This document shows, piece by piece, positions 13,535-21,005 of a DNA stretch of 21,005 nucleotides. The stretch lies in IMG/VR virus record IMGVR_UViG_3300021425_000229, positions 1 to 21,005 of that record. One strand, 5' to 3'. This DNA is from a virus. The number at the start of each line of letters is the position of its first letter. Positions within the stretch are counted from its first letter, which is position 1. A program made the translations under genes and the position numbers. The notes below the pieces were generated by a model. The model worked only from the letters and a program-made list of their open reading frames with translations. It searched no databases and was not told the origin of the DNA.

Positions 13535-14097
13535 TTAGTCTTACGATCGATCTTGTATTGTCCAAATGCTTCGTGGATATTAGCAGGAAGTGATACACCA
13601 GTTTCCTGATAATTCCACTTTGGATAGTTTCCTTCAATAGTATTATACTGCATCAAGCAGTTTTCTTCAATACCCTTAGCACTTACAGGAACTGTAATCT
13701 GTTCGGACTTAAACAGACCAGGAACATCAACAACAATCGGATCCATGTAGATCATATAAACTTCTACCTTGTTACCTTTGTCCAGTTCTTCCCTCATGAA
13801 CCAGTTGATAGCAAAACGATTGATACCAGGGTCATCTTGACCAGCACTGAGATAAAAACCCATGCAACCCTGAATGCCACTCTTAGTGGAAGATTGTCCG
13901 ATTTTGTAGATCTCTCCATTCACACACAGAATGTAGACAAGAGAGACATGCTTGGTCTTCAACTTCTTGGGGAAGTTGGCATCATAGTTCATTACAAGTT
14001 TGGTCTTGTAAAGAACATGCTTAGGACCAGAATAAACATCAGTCCCGTGAACAATCTCACCAACTCGGAGAGCATTGGGAACGTCAGTGATCAGCAT
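13531..14097 (-). CDS. GIY-YIG-like nuclease candidate, 188 aa
   Basis: HVSLVYILCVNGEIYKIGQS (50-69) has VYI and, 7 residues after it, YKIG, which matches the paired GIY...YIG strands of that nuclease family. Further pieces fit: Arg94 (NRFAINWFMREE) as possible catalytic arginine, and GIEENCLMQYNTIEGNYPKWN (142-162) with Glu144 and Asn162, where restriction enzymes of this type have their metal-binding Glu and conserved Asn. The arginine lies farther from YIG than usual, which lowers certainty. I recall similar proteins in T4-like cyanophages. The overlap with an adenine methylase makes a restriction-like or host-DNA-degrading role plausible. The stretch 14098-14173 upstream has no gene and holds a probable promoter. 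Confidence 0.8.
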   Translation of the reverse strand: MLITDVPNALRVGEIVHGTDVYSGPKHVLYKTKLVMNYDANFPKKLKTKHVSLVYILCVNGEIYKIGQSSTKSGIQGCMGFYLSAGQDDPGINRFAINWFMREELDKGNKVEVYMIYMDPIVVDVPGLFKSEQITVPVSAKGIEENCLMQYNTIEGNYPKWNYQETGVSLPANIHEAFGQYKIDRKTK

Positions 14098-14118
14098 TGC
14101 TTTGTTTGAACTGAAGTC

Positions 14119-14147
14119 AGTATAGGGCAGACTAAGGGCAGAGTCGG
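14119..14147 (-). promoter_or_regulatory. possible sigma-70 promoter for the nuclease/methylase pair
   Basis: TATACT (14124-14119) is a good -10; 17 bases upstream stands CCGACT, a poor -35 with only its GAC in register. It lies 21 bases before ATG 14097 in the only gap between the late virion block and the early block, where a promoter is needed. Confidence 0.35.
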
Positions 14148-14173
14148 AGCAGAGTGGACAGTTCTAAAATTGG

Positions 14174-15847
14174 TCAACTAATCAGAACAAATGGTGCTGT
14201 TGTAACCTTTGCGAGTTTATTTTTATTATTTTTTGCCTTAAATTCTTTAACAAATGCTTCTTCTGTCAGCACTCCTTTCTGTTTAGAGTGAAAAACTTTT
14301 GATCCTTTCTTAGACATAAGACCATAAAGTGTCAAAGATATTTGCTTCTTAAAGTATTTTTTAAGATCCGCACCTTGTCTAGTATACATCCAAAGACCTT
14401 GTGCATGAACATAATCATTTTGTAAGGTTTTTGGTACACCAGTAACTTTCATATTATCCTTGTCAATTTTTGCTAACTCCCCATGTGGTGCATTTAGTCC
14501 TTTATTTTTACAAAGTTTAGATACTGCAATTCTATATTCTTGAAATGAATCCTTTTTATTACCTGTAGCGTTATCATATTTTATACAGAAATCTTTAATT
14601 ACTTTGTTATCAGGAGCATCATATAAAACTAATACATTCTTTTTAACCATTCTTATTACTTTTGCATATTCTGCTTTAAGATTTGCTGGAATATTTCCTT
14701 TTTCGACTGCGAAGTTAAATCCTTTTTCTCTGATTGATATTACTTCACGAACCATTTGATTATATCTTGGATACCTTTTTAGAATAGGAAGTGTCACTGC
14801 ATAAGAAGCACCACCAACAAATCCCATTTGACCTTGTTCAGCAGCATTAAAACCAGATCTACCAATCTGCAAATTAATTTTAGCAACTTTATCTGAAATA
14901 TCTACAGCTTTATAATTAAGTTTAAAATTAACAGAAAATACTGCTCTAGGTTCTGTAGGTAATATTTCTACAACTTCTACCATATCATCAATCAATTTAA
15001 ATAATTCTGATCTATTTTCAATTTCTGATACTCTCGCAAGAAATTCAGTATATGGATCCAAATATAACTCTAAACCTTTTCCAGCACCAGCAATAGTACC
15101 AACAACTTTAAGATCTGCTTTTCTATTTGATGGAACTTTCTTTAACGAAATTCCAATCATATCTCTAGATGCAAAATGTTTATTAGTTAATGTTCTGAAA
15201 GTATTTTGACCTGTTGTTCCATGAGCAAGATTATTTAATATATCCATATCAGATACATTACTGCCATATATTTTTTCTTCATATTCTCTAAGGATCTCAT
15301 TTTCTTTAGACTTCTTTACTAAGATAATATCGATAGACGAAAGAATGTCTGCACCAACACTACTAGGTAAATTGAGTGCATCCATTGTTCTTTTCAATGA
15401 TTTGTCTTTCACAGAAATCATAAATTCTGATGCTTGATCGTGAACAACATATTGATTCAAACCACCAACAATTGATGTTGTTTTAAGAGACTCTGCTGTT
15501 GAATATGCAGATTTAATCTCTCCATCTAAACGAGTAGGACCACCTTCAGGAGTAGAGTGATCTTTACCATCAGGAAAATCTTCTCTAAATTTTTTCAAAC
15601 TATAACTATCACCAGATCCACTTTTCTCTAATGCTTTTCTCTCATTAGCATAGATATCTTTAATTCTTTTTATATCAAAGTTTGGTGCTAAATTACCTTT
15701 AAGTGTTGCTAAACCAGACTCATCATTATTAAAGTAATAATCACGAATGATTTTACTAAAATCTTGGATATTTGCAGAACTTTTATTATTACAAAAGTAA
15801 CTAATGGCAACACATGTAATTGCTTCTCTAGGAGTAGTTTGTGCCAT
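14174..15847 (-). CDS. late protein of unknown function, 557 aa
   Basis: A large basic, soluble protein with no signal peptide or membrane segment. I do not recognise a family with certainty. One segment is suggestive: LSSIDIILVKKSKE (169-182, Asp173) followed by MIGISLKKVPSNRKADLKVVG (230-250, Ser234-x-Lys236); a D-x-I-x-V strand followed by an iSxK strand is a variant of the PD-(D/E)XK nuclease signature. An upstream piece, ASEFMISVKDKSLK (139-152), also has the S-x-K pattern. The C-terminal 120 residues are Lys-rich. It follows an AATAAATA box by 26 bases, so it is expressed late, as a virion component or packaged enzyme. The ribosome binding site AGAG is modest. Confidence 0.75.
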   Translation of the reverse strand: MAQTTPREAITCVAISYFCNNKSSANIQDFSKIIRDYYFNNDESGLATLKGNLAPNFDIKRIKDIYANERKALEKSGSGDSYSLKKFREDFPDGKDHSTPEGGPTRLDGEIKSAYSTAESLKTTSIVGGLNQYVVHDQASEFMISVKDKSLKRTMDALNLPSSVGADILSSIDIILVKKSKENEILREYEEKIYGSNVSDMDILNNLAHGTTGQNTFRTLTNKHFASRDMIGISLKKVPSNRKADLKVVGTIAGAGKGLELYLDPYTEFLARVSEIENRSELFKLIDDMVEVVEILPTEPRAVFSVNFKLNYKAVDISDKVAKINLQIGRSGFNAAEQGQMGFVGGASYAVTLPILKRYPRYNQMVREVISIREKGFNFAVEKGNIPANLKAEYAKVIRMVKKNVLVLYDAPDNKVIKDFCIKYDNATGNKKDSFQEYRIAVSKLCKNKGLNAPHGELAKIDKDNMKVTGVPKTLQNDYVHAQGLWMYTRQGADLKKYFKKQISLTLYGLMSKKGSKVFHSKQKGVLTEEAFVKEFKAKNNKNKLAKVTTAPFVLIS

Positions 15848-15873
15848 TAGTTACTCTATAAATCTCTGAGATA

Positions 15874-15881
15874 TATTTATT
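15874..15881 (-). promoter_or_regulatory. late promoter box (AATAAATA)
   Basis: Minus-strand GAAAATAAATATATC contains NATAAATA 26 bases before ATG 15847, in the gap after the 986-aa gene and just beyond the stem-loop at 15897-15925. Confidence 0.6.
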
Positions 15882-15896
15882 TTCTCAACCCTAACA

Positions 15897-15925
15897 AAGG
15901 TATTCTAGCAAGATTTAGATACCTT
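15897..15925 (-). terminator. stem-loop after the 986-aa fibre gene
   Basis: On the minus strand AAGGTATCTA pairs with TAGA-(A)-TACCTT: ten base pairs with one bulged A and an 8-base loop, starting one base after the stop codon. The following bases (TGTTAGGG) are not a U-run, so it may be a weak or factor-dependent terminator or an RNA-stabilising end. Confidence 0.5.
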
Positions 15926-15926
15926 G

Positions 15927-18887
15927 TCAAGCATATACTCCACCATCAATTTCCACATTAACAACATTCAATACCTCTTTTGTTTCTTCACCAGTTACTA
16001 CATTCCCTGCTTCAAAGATTGTTTTTATACCAAGATTTGTGTTAAAATTGACGTACAGATTCTTAACTTCAAGTTCAGATGGCAAACCATTACTCAATAG
16101 ATAACGATCTCTACCTACACCAAGTCCAGCATCTGTTACATCAGTACGAATAGCAACTCTTCCTTCAGAGTTATCATAGTAAATCGCAGCATACTTATGA
16201 GTTGAAAGTCCAACATCATATCTTGCCATTACAATGCCAACATCACCACTATTTCCAAGTCCTACATTTGGTGGGATGAGGTTACCTTCTGTTGTTGGAT
16301 CTTCAATAAGACCTATTGTGAGAAGATTATCTCTTATATCAACATCTTGAACATTTAATCGTGCTTCTATTCCATTGAAGAAAGCACTATTGGCAGATAC
16401 ATCACTTGTAATTGCAACGTTACCTGTACCACCTTCCATTGAAATACAAATAGTTCCATCACCAGCCCGCATTGTGCCAGTTCCAACTTGTAGATCACCA
16501 GTGGCAGTGGTCTTTAAATCACTATCCATCAAGATATTTTCTTGACCATTACTTGCTCTTATAGCATCACCACCAACTTGAATAGCACCAGCAAATATAG
16601 TATTCTGATTACTTTGTAGTGTTATATTTGTATCACCAGTTCCTGCCTGAATAGTGTTACCTTCAACTCTAAGATTACCAGTAACACTTGTCAGTTCCTG
16701 ACCATCAAACATTGTAATGTTAACGTTTCCATCAGCTGATAGAATGTTATTTCCACCAACCTGAATGTCACCTGCAAAAATTGTTTTAGTAACATCAACC
16801 ATTGTGATATTAGTTTGATCGAATCCAGTTCGAATCTCATTTCCACCAACGATAATAACTCCAGGAAATTCTACATATGTTCCTGCGCTTCCTACTTGAA
16901 TTGCAGTAGCACCATCATCAGCCTGAATTACATTTTTACCAAGTCTCAAGAATCCAGTTAATTCTGTAATATTGTTTCTAATAGTTGCAATACCTATATC
17001 ATTAGCACCAATTACAAGATCCTCAGCTGATTTGTAAATATCTCCTCTTTGTGGGTCGTTTGCAATGGAAAATACATTACTTCCTGCAAAAATACTTGTT
17101 CCACCAACTGTAATATTTCCATTAAATATTGTATCTAAATCATTGAACCTTATTACTGTTACACCAGTTCCAGATCGTATATCATTTTCAGTTACTTGTA
17201 ACCTTGTTACTTGAGTTAATCCACTTCTAATAGAAGTAATACCATCATTATCACCCTGACCAATGTCAACCCAAACAGCATCACTTCCAATCTTGAGAGC
17301 ATGTACACCATAATTCAATAAGTCGAAGGTAAGTTCTGGAAATTCCTCGGTTGCCTTGATAGCAGTTCCAAGTACATTTAAATTATTATGGACAAATAAA
17401 CTTGTACTAAAAGCATCAAGATAAAAACCTGGATTTACATATAATTCTCCTCCCGCATCAGTTTGAGCAAGTCCAGAATTTGCCATTGCTGGAAAGAAAA
17501 ATTCTGGATCTATAGTATTTGTTTCGTCTGCTTTATAAAGATCTACATTATTTGCTTGGAATGCAGTTGCAACGAAAGCATTATTAAAACCATCACTAAT
17601 AACATTTAAAAATCCATTAATTGTTGCAATACCAAGATGATTAAATCTTCCCGAACTATCCAAATACTCAACTTCAACTTTACCTGGACCAACTTGGAAT
17701 AATACTTCATCAGGATCTGTCCCACCTGCTCCAGCTACCTTTGCGTAAGACATGGTTGCAAAACCACTTACGTCTAGATTCACCATATCTGCATAACTAC
17801 TTTGATTTAAAGATGATCCAACACTTAGATTCTCTAAAAATGCACTATTCCATCTTGCACTATCTGAACCAATTCCTGGTGCAGGGTCTTCAAGGGGAGT
17901 AACTAATAAATTACTTACGAAATAAGAGTCTCTTAGGTTTATTTCAGTTCTGTTTTGTGGTGCAATGCCAGAATATGGTGAAGTACTAGTAATACCAATT
18001 ACAATTGATGGAGATTCAAACTCTATACTATTGTATACGTAGTTTGTAACGGTCTCTCCTCCTTCACTATCTTTCATTTCGGTATTGAGGCCAGTACCAA
18101 CAACAAGACCATAAGTAACACTCAAACCAGCACCAAGTCTTGTATATCCCTCATTAACTTGCAATCCACCATCAATTTCAACTGCTGGCAATCTTCCTTG
18201 TGGATCACCATCTCTAAGATCTAGTCTATTTGTTGTAGCTATAAATCTTGATGGACCTCTAGTACCAGAAGAACGAAGTGAATAAACGGTTAGTGGCGCA
18301 TTAATAATTACATCAGTTCCAAATCCAGCATTTGTTTGTACCTCAAATCCTATAGGAAAATTATCAAATGTTTGAAATGTATTATACCCAACAACACTTT
18401 CACCATTAAATTTAGATTTTCCAAATACTTCTAAAGATAATTCATTTGAAAGGGAAGAATTATCTGTATCAATAACAACTAAATATGTGGAAATTCCGTT
18501 GCGTCCTCTAGAAACTGGTGTTTCTACTTGTCCAACATAAACAGTTCCCATCCCAGTATCACGGGAAAGAGTTGAAACACCAGTAACAACTAAATTTTTT
18601 GTTGTAGCTAATCCAGAAACATTTAGATTAGCAAATGTAATTCCAGCACCTGTAGCAAAGATATCTCCTTCAATATAAACATCATCTAACAAATAAGTTT
18701 CATTGAAGTTAATTAATGGATCTTCTGATCCTCTATTGGTCACTTCATTTAGGTAGGCATTAACACCACTGCCAATACCAACACCACCTAACATTATCAA
18801 AGATGTGTTGATACCTATATTTTGGTTAGCATCTGTGACCTCAACAAAAGATGCAAATTGAGATAGTTCTCTACTATTCCTAGTCAT
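15927..18887 (-). CDS. large fibre-like virion protein with beta repeats, 986 aa
   Basis: The N-terminus (MTRNSRELSQFASFVEV, NIGINTSL) resembles the shared attachment segment of cyanomyovirus structural proteins. The rest is rich in G, N, T, V and I with short strands. From about 561 to 827 there is a clear tandem repeat of 29-31 residues: NITVGGTSI, VIIVGGNEI, DIQVGGNNI, NLRVEGNTI, AIQVGGDAI, DLQVGTGTM, each followed by x-A-x-x-G-x-x-N-I-x-(M/L). This suits a repetitive beta-solenoid or trimeric beta-fibre. The C-terminal part (VGIVMARYDVG, HKYAAIYYDNSEGRVAI) resembles a domain common in T4-like cyanophage virion proteins. AGGGA precedes the ATG; a late box lies upstream. Only two cysteines at most. 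Likely a tail or short fibre; exact position on the virion unknown. Confidence 0.85.
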   Translation of the reverse strand: MTRNSRELSQFASFVEVTDANQNIGINTSLIMLGGVGIGSGVNAYLNEVTNRGSEDPLINFNETYLLDDVYIEGDIFATGAGITFANLNVSGLATTKNLVVTGVSTLSRDTGMGTVYVGQVETPVSRGRNGISTYLVVIDTDNSSLSNELSLEVFGKSKFNGESVVGYNTFQTFDNFPIGFEVQTNAGFGTDVIINAPLTVYSLRSSGTRGPSRFIATTNRLDLRDGDPQGRLPAVEIDGGLQVNEGYTRLGAGLSVTYGLVVGTGLNTEMKDSEGGETVTNYVYNSIEFESPSIVIGITSTSPYSGIAPQNRTEINLRDSYFVSNLLVTPLEDPAPGIGSDSARWNSAFLENLSVGSSLNQSSYADMVNLDVSGFATMSYAKVAGAGGTDPDEVLFQVGPGKVEVEYLDSSGRFNHLGIATINGFLNVISDGFNNAFVATAFQANNVDLYKADETNTIDPEFFFPAMANSGLAQTDAGGELYVNPGFYLDAFSTSLFVHNNLNVLGTAIKATEEFPELTFDLLNYGVHALKIGSDAVWVDIGQGDNDGITSIRSGLTQVTRLQVTENDIRSGTGVTVIRFNDLDTIFNGNITVGGTSIFAGSNVFSIANDPQRGDIYKSAEDLVIGANDIGIATIRNNITELTGFLRLGKNVIQADDGATAIQVGSAGTYVEFPGVIIVGGNEIRTGFDQTNITMVDVTKTIFAGDIQVGGNNILSADGNVNITMFDGQELTSVTGNLRVEGNTIQAGTGDTNITLQSNQNTIFAGAIQVGGDAIRASNGQENILMDSDLKTTATGDLQVGTGTMRAGDGTICISMEGGTGNVAITSDVSANSAFFNGIEARLNVQDVDIRDNLLTIGLIEDPTTEGNLIPPNVGLGNSGDVGIVMARYDVGLSTHKYAAIYYDNSEGRVAIRTDVTDAGLGVGRDRYLLSNGLPSELEVKNLYVNFNTNLGIKTIFEAGNVVTGEETKEVLNVVNVEIDGGVYA
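16407..17207 (-). repeat. 30-residue tandem beta repeats in the fibre-like protein
   Basis: Copies start near residues 561, 590, 645, 676, 706, 737, 767 and 797. Consensus: G-x-(I/L)-x-V-G-G-x-x-I-x-A-x-x-G-x-x-N-I-x-(M/L). Spacing between the last five is 30 or 31 residues; one unit around 615 is degenerate. Confidence 0.7.
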
Positions 18888-18943
18888 CTATTATTCCCTA
18901 GCTAGGTGGTTCTCTTAAGAGTATTTAGTTTCTCATAATCTGC

Positions 18944-18951
18944 TATTTATT
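18944..18951 (-). promoter_or_regulatory. late promoter box (AATAAATA)
   Basis: NATAAATA match 56 bases before ATG 18887. The leader it would produce contains two perfect 10-base palindromes, CTCTTAAGAG (18912-18921) and CCTAGCTAGG (18897-18906), the second overlapping the ribosome binding site. Confidence 0.55.
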
Positions 18952-18965
18952 CTAAGAGTTCTATC

Positions 18966-19301
18966 TTAAACTACGACTGTAGATAGTGTTCCAGAATTAT
19001 CAACAATAATACGATATTCAGTCCCATTTGGAGAGGTTAGAATAGTACCTTGAGATGTATTAACACCAACTTTAACATCACCAACAACATCCAAAGATAC
19101 ACCTGGTTGTGTGGAACCTATGCCCACAGAATAACCAGAACCAACAATAACATCTGATTGAACTTTACCACCAATCGTTACATCCGTACTAATCGCAACA
19201 GTATTTGCGTTTATATTTAAATTGGTGGGACTTGTTAGATTGGGTGTACCAGAAGATCCAATTAATTCTATCTTCTTTACACCAAAATTCTTATCTGCCA
19301 T
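18966..19301 (-). CDS. small virion structural protein, 111 aa
   Basis: Starts MADKNFGVKKIELIGSSGTP, then NLTSPTNLNINANTVAISTDVTIGG and VGIGSTQPGVSLDVVGDVKVG, and ends with strands EYRIIVDNSGTLSTVVV. The opening matches, from memory, the N-terminal segment found on many T4-like cyanophage structural proteins; the VGIGST-QP-x3-LDVVGD piece is typical of fibre repeats. It is short enough to be a single attachment/adaptor module of a fibre. Its late box lies 14 bases before the ATG, which leaves a very short leader; no strong ribosome binding site is visible. Confidence 0.8.
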   Translation of the reverse strand: MADKNFGVKKIELIGSSGTPNLTSPTNLNINANTVAISTDVTIGGKVQSDVIVGSGYSVGIGSTQPGVSLDVVGDVKVGVNTSQGTILTSPNGTEYRIIVDNSGTLSTVVV

Positions 19302-19315
19302 AAGTCTTTTTTAGT

Positions 19316-19323
19316 TATTTATG
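19316..19323 (-). promoter_or_regulatory. late promoter box (CATAAATA)
   Basis: CATAAATA overlaps the stop of the protease gene and lies 14 bases before ATG 19301. Spacing is tight, so the transcript would be nearly leaderless. Confidence 0.45.
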
Positions 19324-21005
19324 ATTGGGTAAAATCTATTCCTTCAATATTAACTCCTTCTACAGAAGATTTTTCATTATTAGCAAATGGATTGAAAAGA
19401 ACTCTTGGAGTTGTATCTCTCAATGCAGTTGTACTTCCCCAGTAACTACGATTTGTAAAATCTGGTTGAGAATCTCTTAGTGGTGCTAACACTGATCCGT
19501 GATCAAACAACCAATTTCTCACGTCAACTCTTGTTGCATCTGGTTTTGATTGTAAATATAATGCAAGAACACCAGTTACATTTGGTGCAGCCATGCTTGT
19601 TCCTTGTAAGTAGTTAATAAAGTAACTAAAATTTCTTGGATCAAAATATCCAGTGTTCCATGGGCAAAGAATATCACCACCAGCAGCAGTTATATCAATT
19701 CTTGGTCCTCTATTTGTATAATCATCTAATGTTTCTTGACCGACACTATAATATTCGGATAAAGCAGCAACACTAATTACTGCATCTGGTTTTCCTTCAT
19801 GACCAACTGCTGGAGTTCCACCTCTACACCAATAACTATCATAATCAGATTTAGTATAATAAAATGTTCCTGTTAAAAATTCATTATTATAATCAACACC
19901 ACCAACATCATCTTGCTTAGATTTTGAATTACCAGCAGAACATACAAAAATTACGTCTTGACAATCTGGATCATCTAGAAGTTCGTCCATTGTAGTTTGA
20001 CCACTTACTTTTCGAGTTGTAAACTCAAAATAAACACTATTTCTATTTAAAAAGTAGATAGAATCATATGCTTCACCAAGATATTCATCACCACCATCAG
20101 TGTAGGTAGTTCCTCTAAATGTTGCACTAGAAGCTAAGTCTTCTCTCACAAATTGTCTATGTCCCCAACTACAATTTACAATCGTTGGATTTCTTCTTCC
20201 AGTTTCTGGATTGATTGGTTTATTTTTATGCCATACCTTAATATAATCAAATCCATCAGATGGTTCTGCCCATCCAATATCAGAACGATCTATACAAGCA
20301 ATGGTCCAAAGATTTGCTTCAAATGCAAGACCAAATTGATTACCCGCAGCAGTTCCTCCAACGTGAGATCCGTGCCAAGATCCATTAAAAGTACTCGATT
20401 CTAAAGCATTTGCTACATTATAATTTGTATATGGAGATGATCCTGGAGAAACTAGACCAAAATCCTCCCAAGTATATGTTCCAGCTTCTTCTGGACCATG
20501 TAATAAAATATCTCTAACTCTTGTACTATTTTTATCAACAAAAGATGTAACACCTGGTTTTAAGAATTCTGGATGATCCCAACGAATTCCAGTATCCATA
20601 ATTACAACATCAACATTTTTTCCAGTAAATTGATATTTAATATCAGCACTCACATCAATTTCTGATCCAAAAGGATCATCTCTGTATCCATGACGATGTA
20701 AACCCCATTGAGTAAAATCTAAAAGAGCATTATCAACTGGTGTTGGATCTCCACCTGCTCGTTTATGTCTGATATCACTATTTTTATATCTAAATGCATC
20801 AGAATGACGATCAAATTCCTCATCAAATTTTCTTTGTTCTAAACAAGTTGGATTGTAAGTAGAAGACTCTTCAACCCATTCAATCTTAGGATGCTGTCTT
20901 AAAACTTCTGCTTCTTCTGCAGAAATTTGATACACTGCCCTCTTTGTTGAAAAGGGCATTTCAGCAGTGCAGTCTATTCTTCTGTTTGGTATGCCATCAA
21001 TTTCA
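19319..21005 (-). CDS. subtilisin-like serine protease (5' end outside the window)
   Basis: The frame stays open to the window edge (EIDGIPNRRIDCTAE precedes the first internal Met at 20959) and that Met has no ribosome binding site, so the true start lies further right. Numbered from that Met: the start of the visible part (KRAVYQISAEEAEVLRQHP) resembles the end of an I9-type propeptide; then the S8 triad: DVVIMDTGIRWDHPEF (Asp122), NGSWHGSHVGGTAAG (His196), LQGTSMAAPNVTG (Ser455), with oxyanion Asn344 in CSAGNSK. All catalytic residues are present, so it should be active after removal of the propeptide. Insertions between His and Ser make it longer than subtilisin. Just upstream of fibre genes in late order, it may mature a virion or fibre protein or be carried on the particle; that is inference. 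Confidence 0.92.
   Translation of the reverse strand, partial: EIDGIPNRRIDCTAEMPFSTKRAVYQISAEEAEVLRQHPKIEWVEESSTYNPTCLEQRKFDEEFDRHSDAFRYKNSDIRHKRAGGDPTPVDNALLDFTQWGLHRHGYRDDPFGSEIDVSADIKYQFTGKNVDVVIMDTGIRWDHPEFLKPGVTSFVDKNSTRVRDILLHGPEEAGTYTWEDFGLVSPGSSPYTNYNVANALESSTFNGSWHGSHVGGTAAGNQFGLAFEANLWTIACIDRSDIGWAEPSDGFDYIKVWHKNKPINPETGRRNPTIVNCSWGHRQFVREDLASSATFRGTTYTDGGDEYLGEAYDSIYFLNRNSVYFEFTTRKVSGQTTMDELLDDPDCQDVIFVCSAGNSKSKQDDVGGVDYNNEFLTGTFYYTKSDYDSYWCRGGTPAVGHEGKPDAVISVAALSEYYSVGQETLDDYTNRGPRIDITAAGGDILCPWNTGYFDPRNFSYFINYLQGTSMAAPNVTGVLALYLQSKPDATRVDVRNWLFDHGSVLAPLRDSQPDFTNRSYWGSTTALRDTTPRVLFNPFANNEKSSVEGVNIEGIDFTQS

Overview
The window looks like part of the genome of a lytic, T4-like tailed phage of marine cyanobacteria. 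The evidence is gene content and signals: tail-collar fibres, fibre-like virion proteins whose N-termini resemble cyanomyovirus structural proteins, a SprT-like metallopeptidase, a D12-class adenine methylase, an SF2 helicase, many 2-oxoglutarate/Fe(II) oxygenases, and five NATAAATA boxes of the T4/cyanophage late-promoter type in front of virion genes. This assignment rests on remembered family resemblance, not on a search; a related marine myovirus of another host is possible. All credible genes are on the minus strand, tightly packed, often with ATGA stop/start overlaps. I see no tRNA, integrase, IS element or CRISPR array.

Layout in transcription order (right to left). 21005-14174 is a late virion block: a subtilisin-like protease whose 5' end lies outside the window, a 111-aa virion protein, a 986-residue fibre-like protein with about 30-residue repeats, and a 557-residue protein of unknown role. 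14097-11321 is an early block: a GIY-YIG-like nuclease candidate overlapping an adenine methylase, then an SF2 helicase behind a near-consensus sigma-70 promoter. 11317-3217 is an AT-rich accessory stretch: a 74-aa protein, four different 2OG-Fe(II) oxygenases in overlapping genes, two paralogous tail-collar fibres (one with a roughly 265-residue Arg-Pro-rich insert inside its collar domain), a Cys-rich protein, a coiled-coil protein, a twin-domain 2OG oxygenase and a 67-aa protein. 3130-1 returns to small early-type genes: a 137-aa protein, a 33-aa membrane peptide too short for usual gene calling, several unknowns, a PD-(D/E)XK-like nuclease candidate, the SprT-like peptidase, and a partial KxDG protein resembling the ligase/nucleotidyltransferase superfamily.

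Two kinds of promoter divide the genes although all run the same way. Sigma-70-like sites precede the SprT-like gene, the 137-aa gene, the helicase and probably the nuclease/methylase pair. NATAAATA boxes precede the 111-aa, 986-aa, 557-aa, collar-fibre and Cys-rich genes.

The most interesting idea is that the six 2OG-oxygenase domains around the Arg-Pro-repeat fibre hydroxylate it, making a phage-encoded fibre-modification cassette. This is inference only. Second is the overlapping nuclease/methylase pair, arranged like a restriction-modification unit. Third is a shared early-gene signature: a GTGNCAC element, a sigma-70 promoter and a GCACATG start context.
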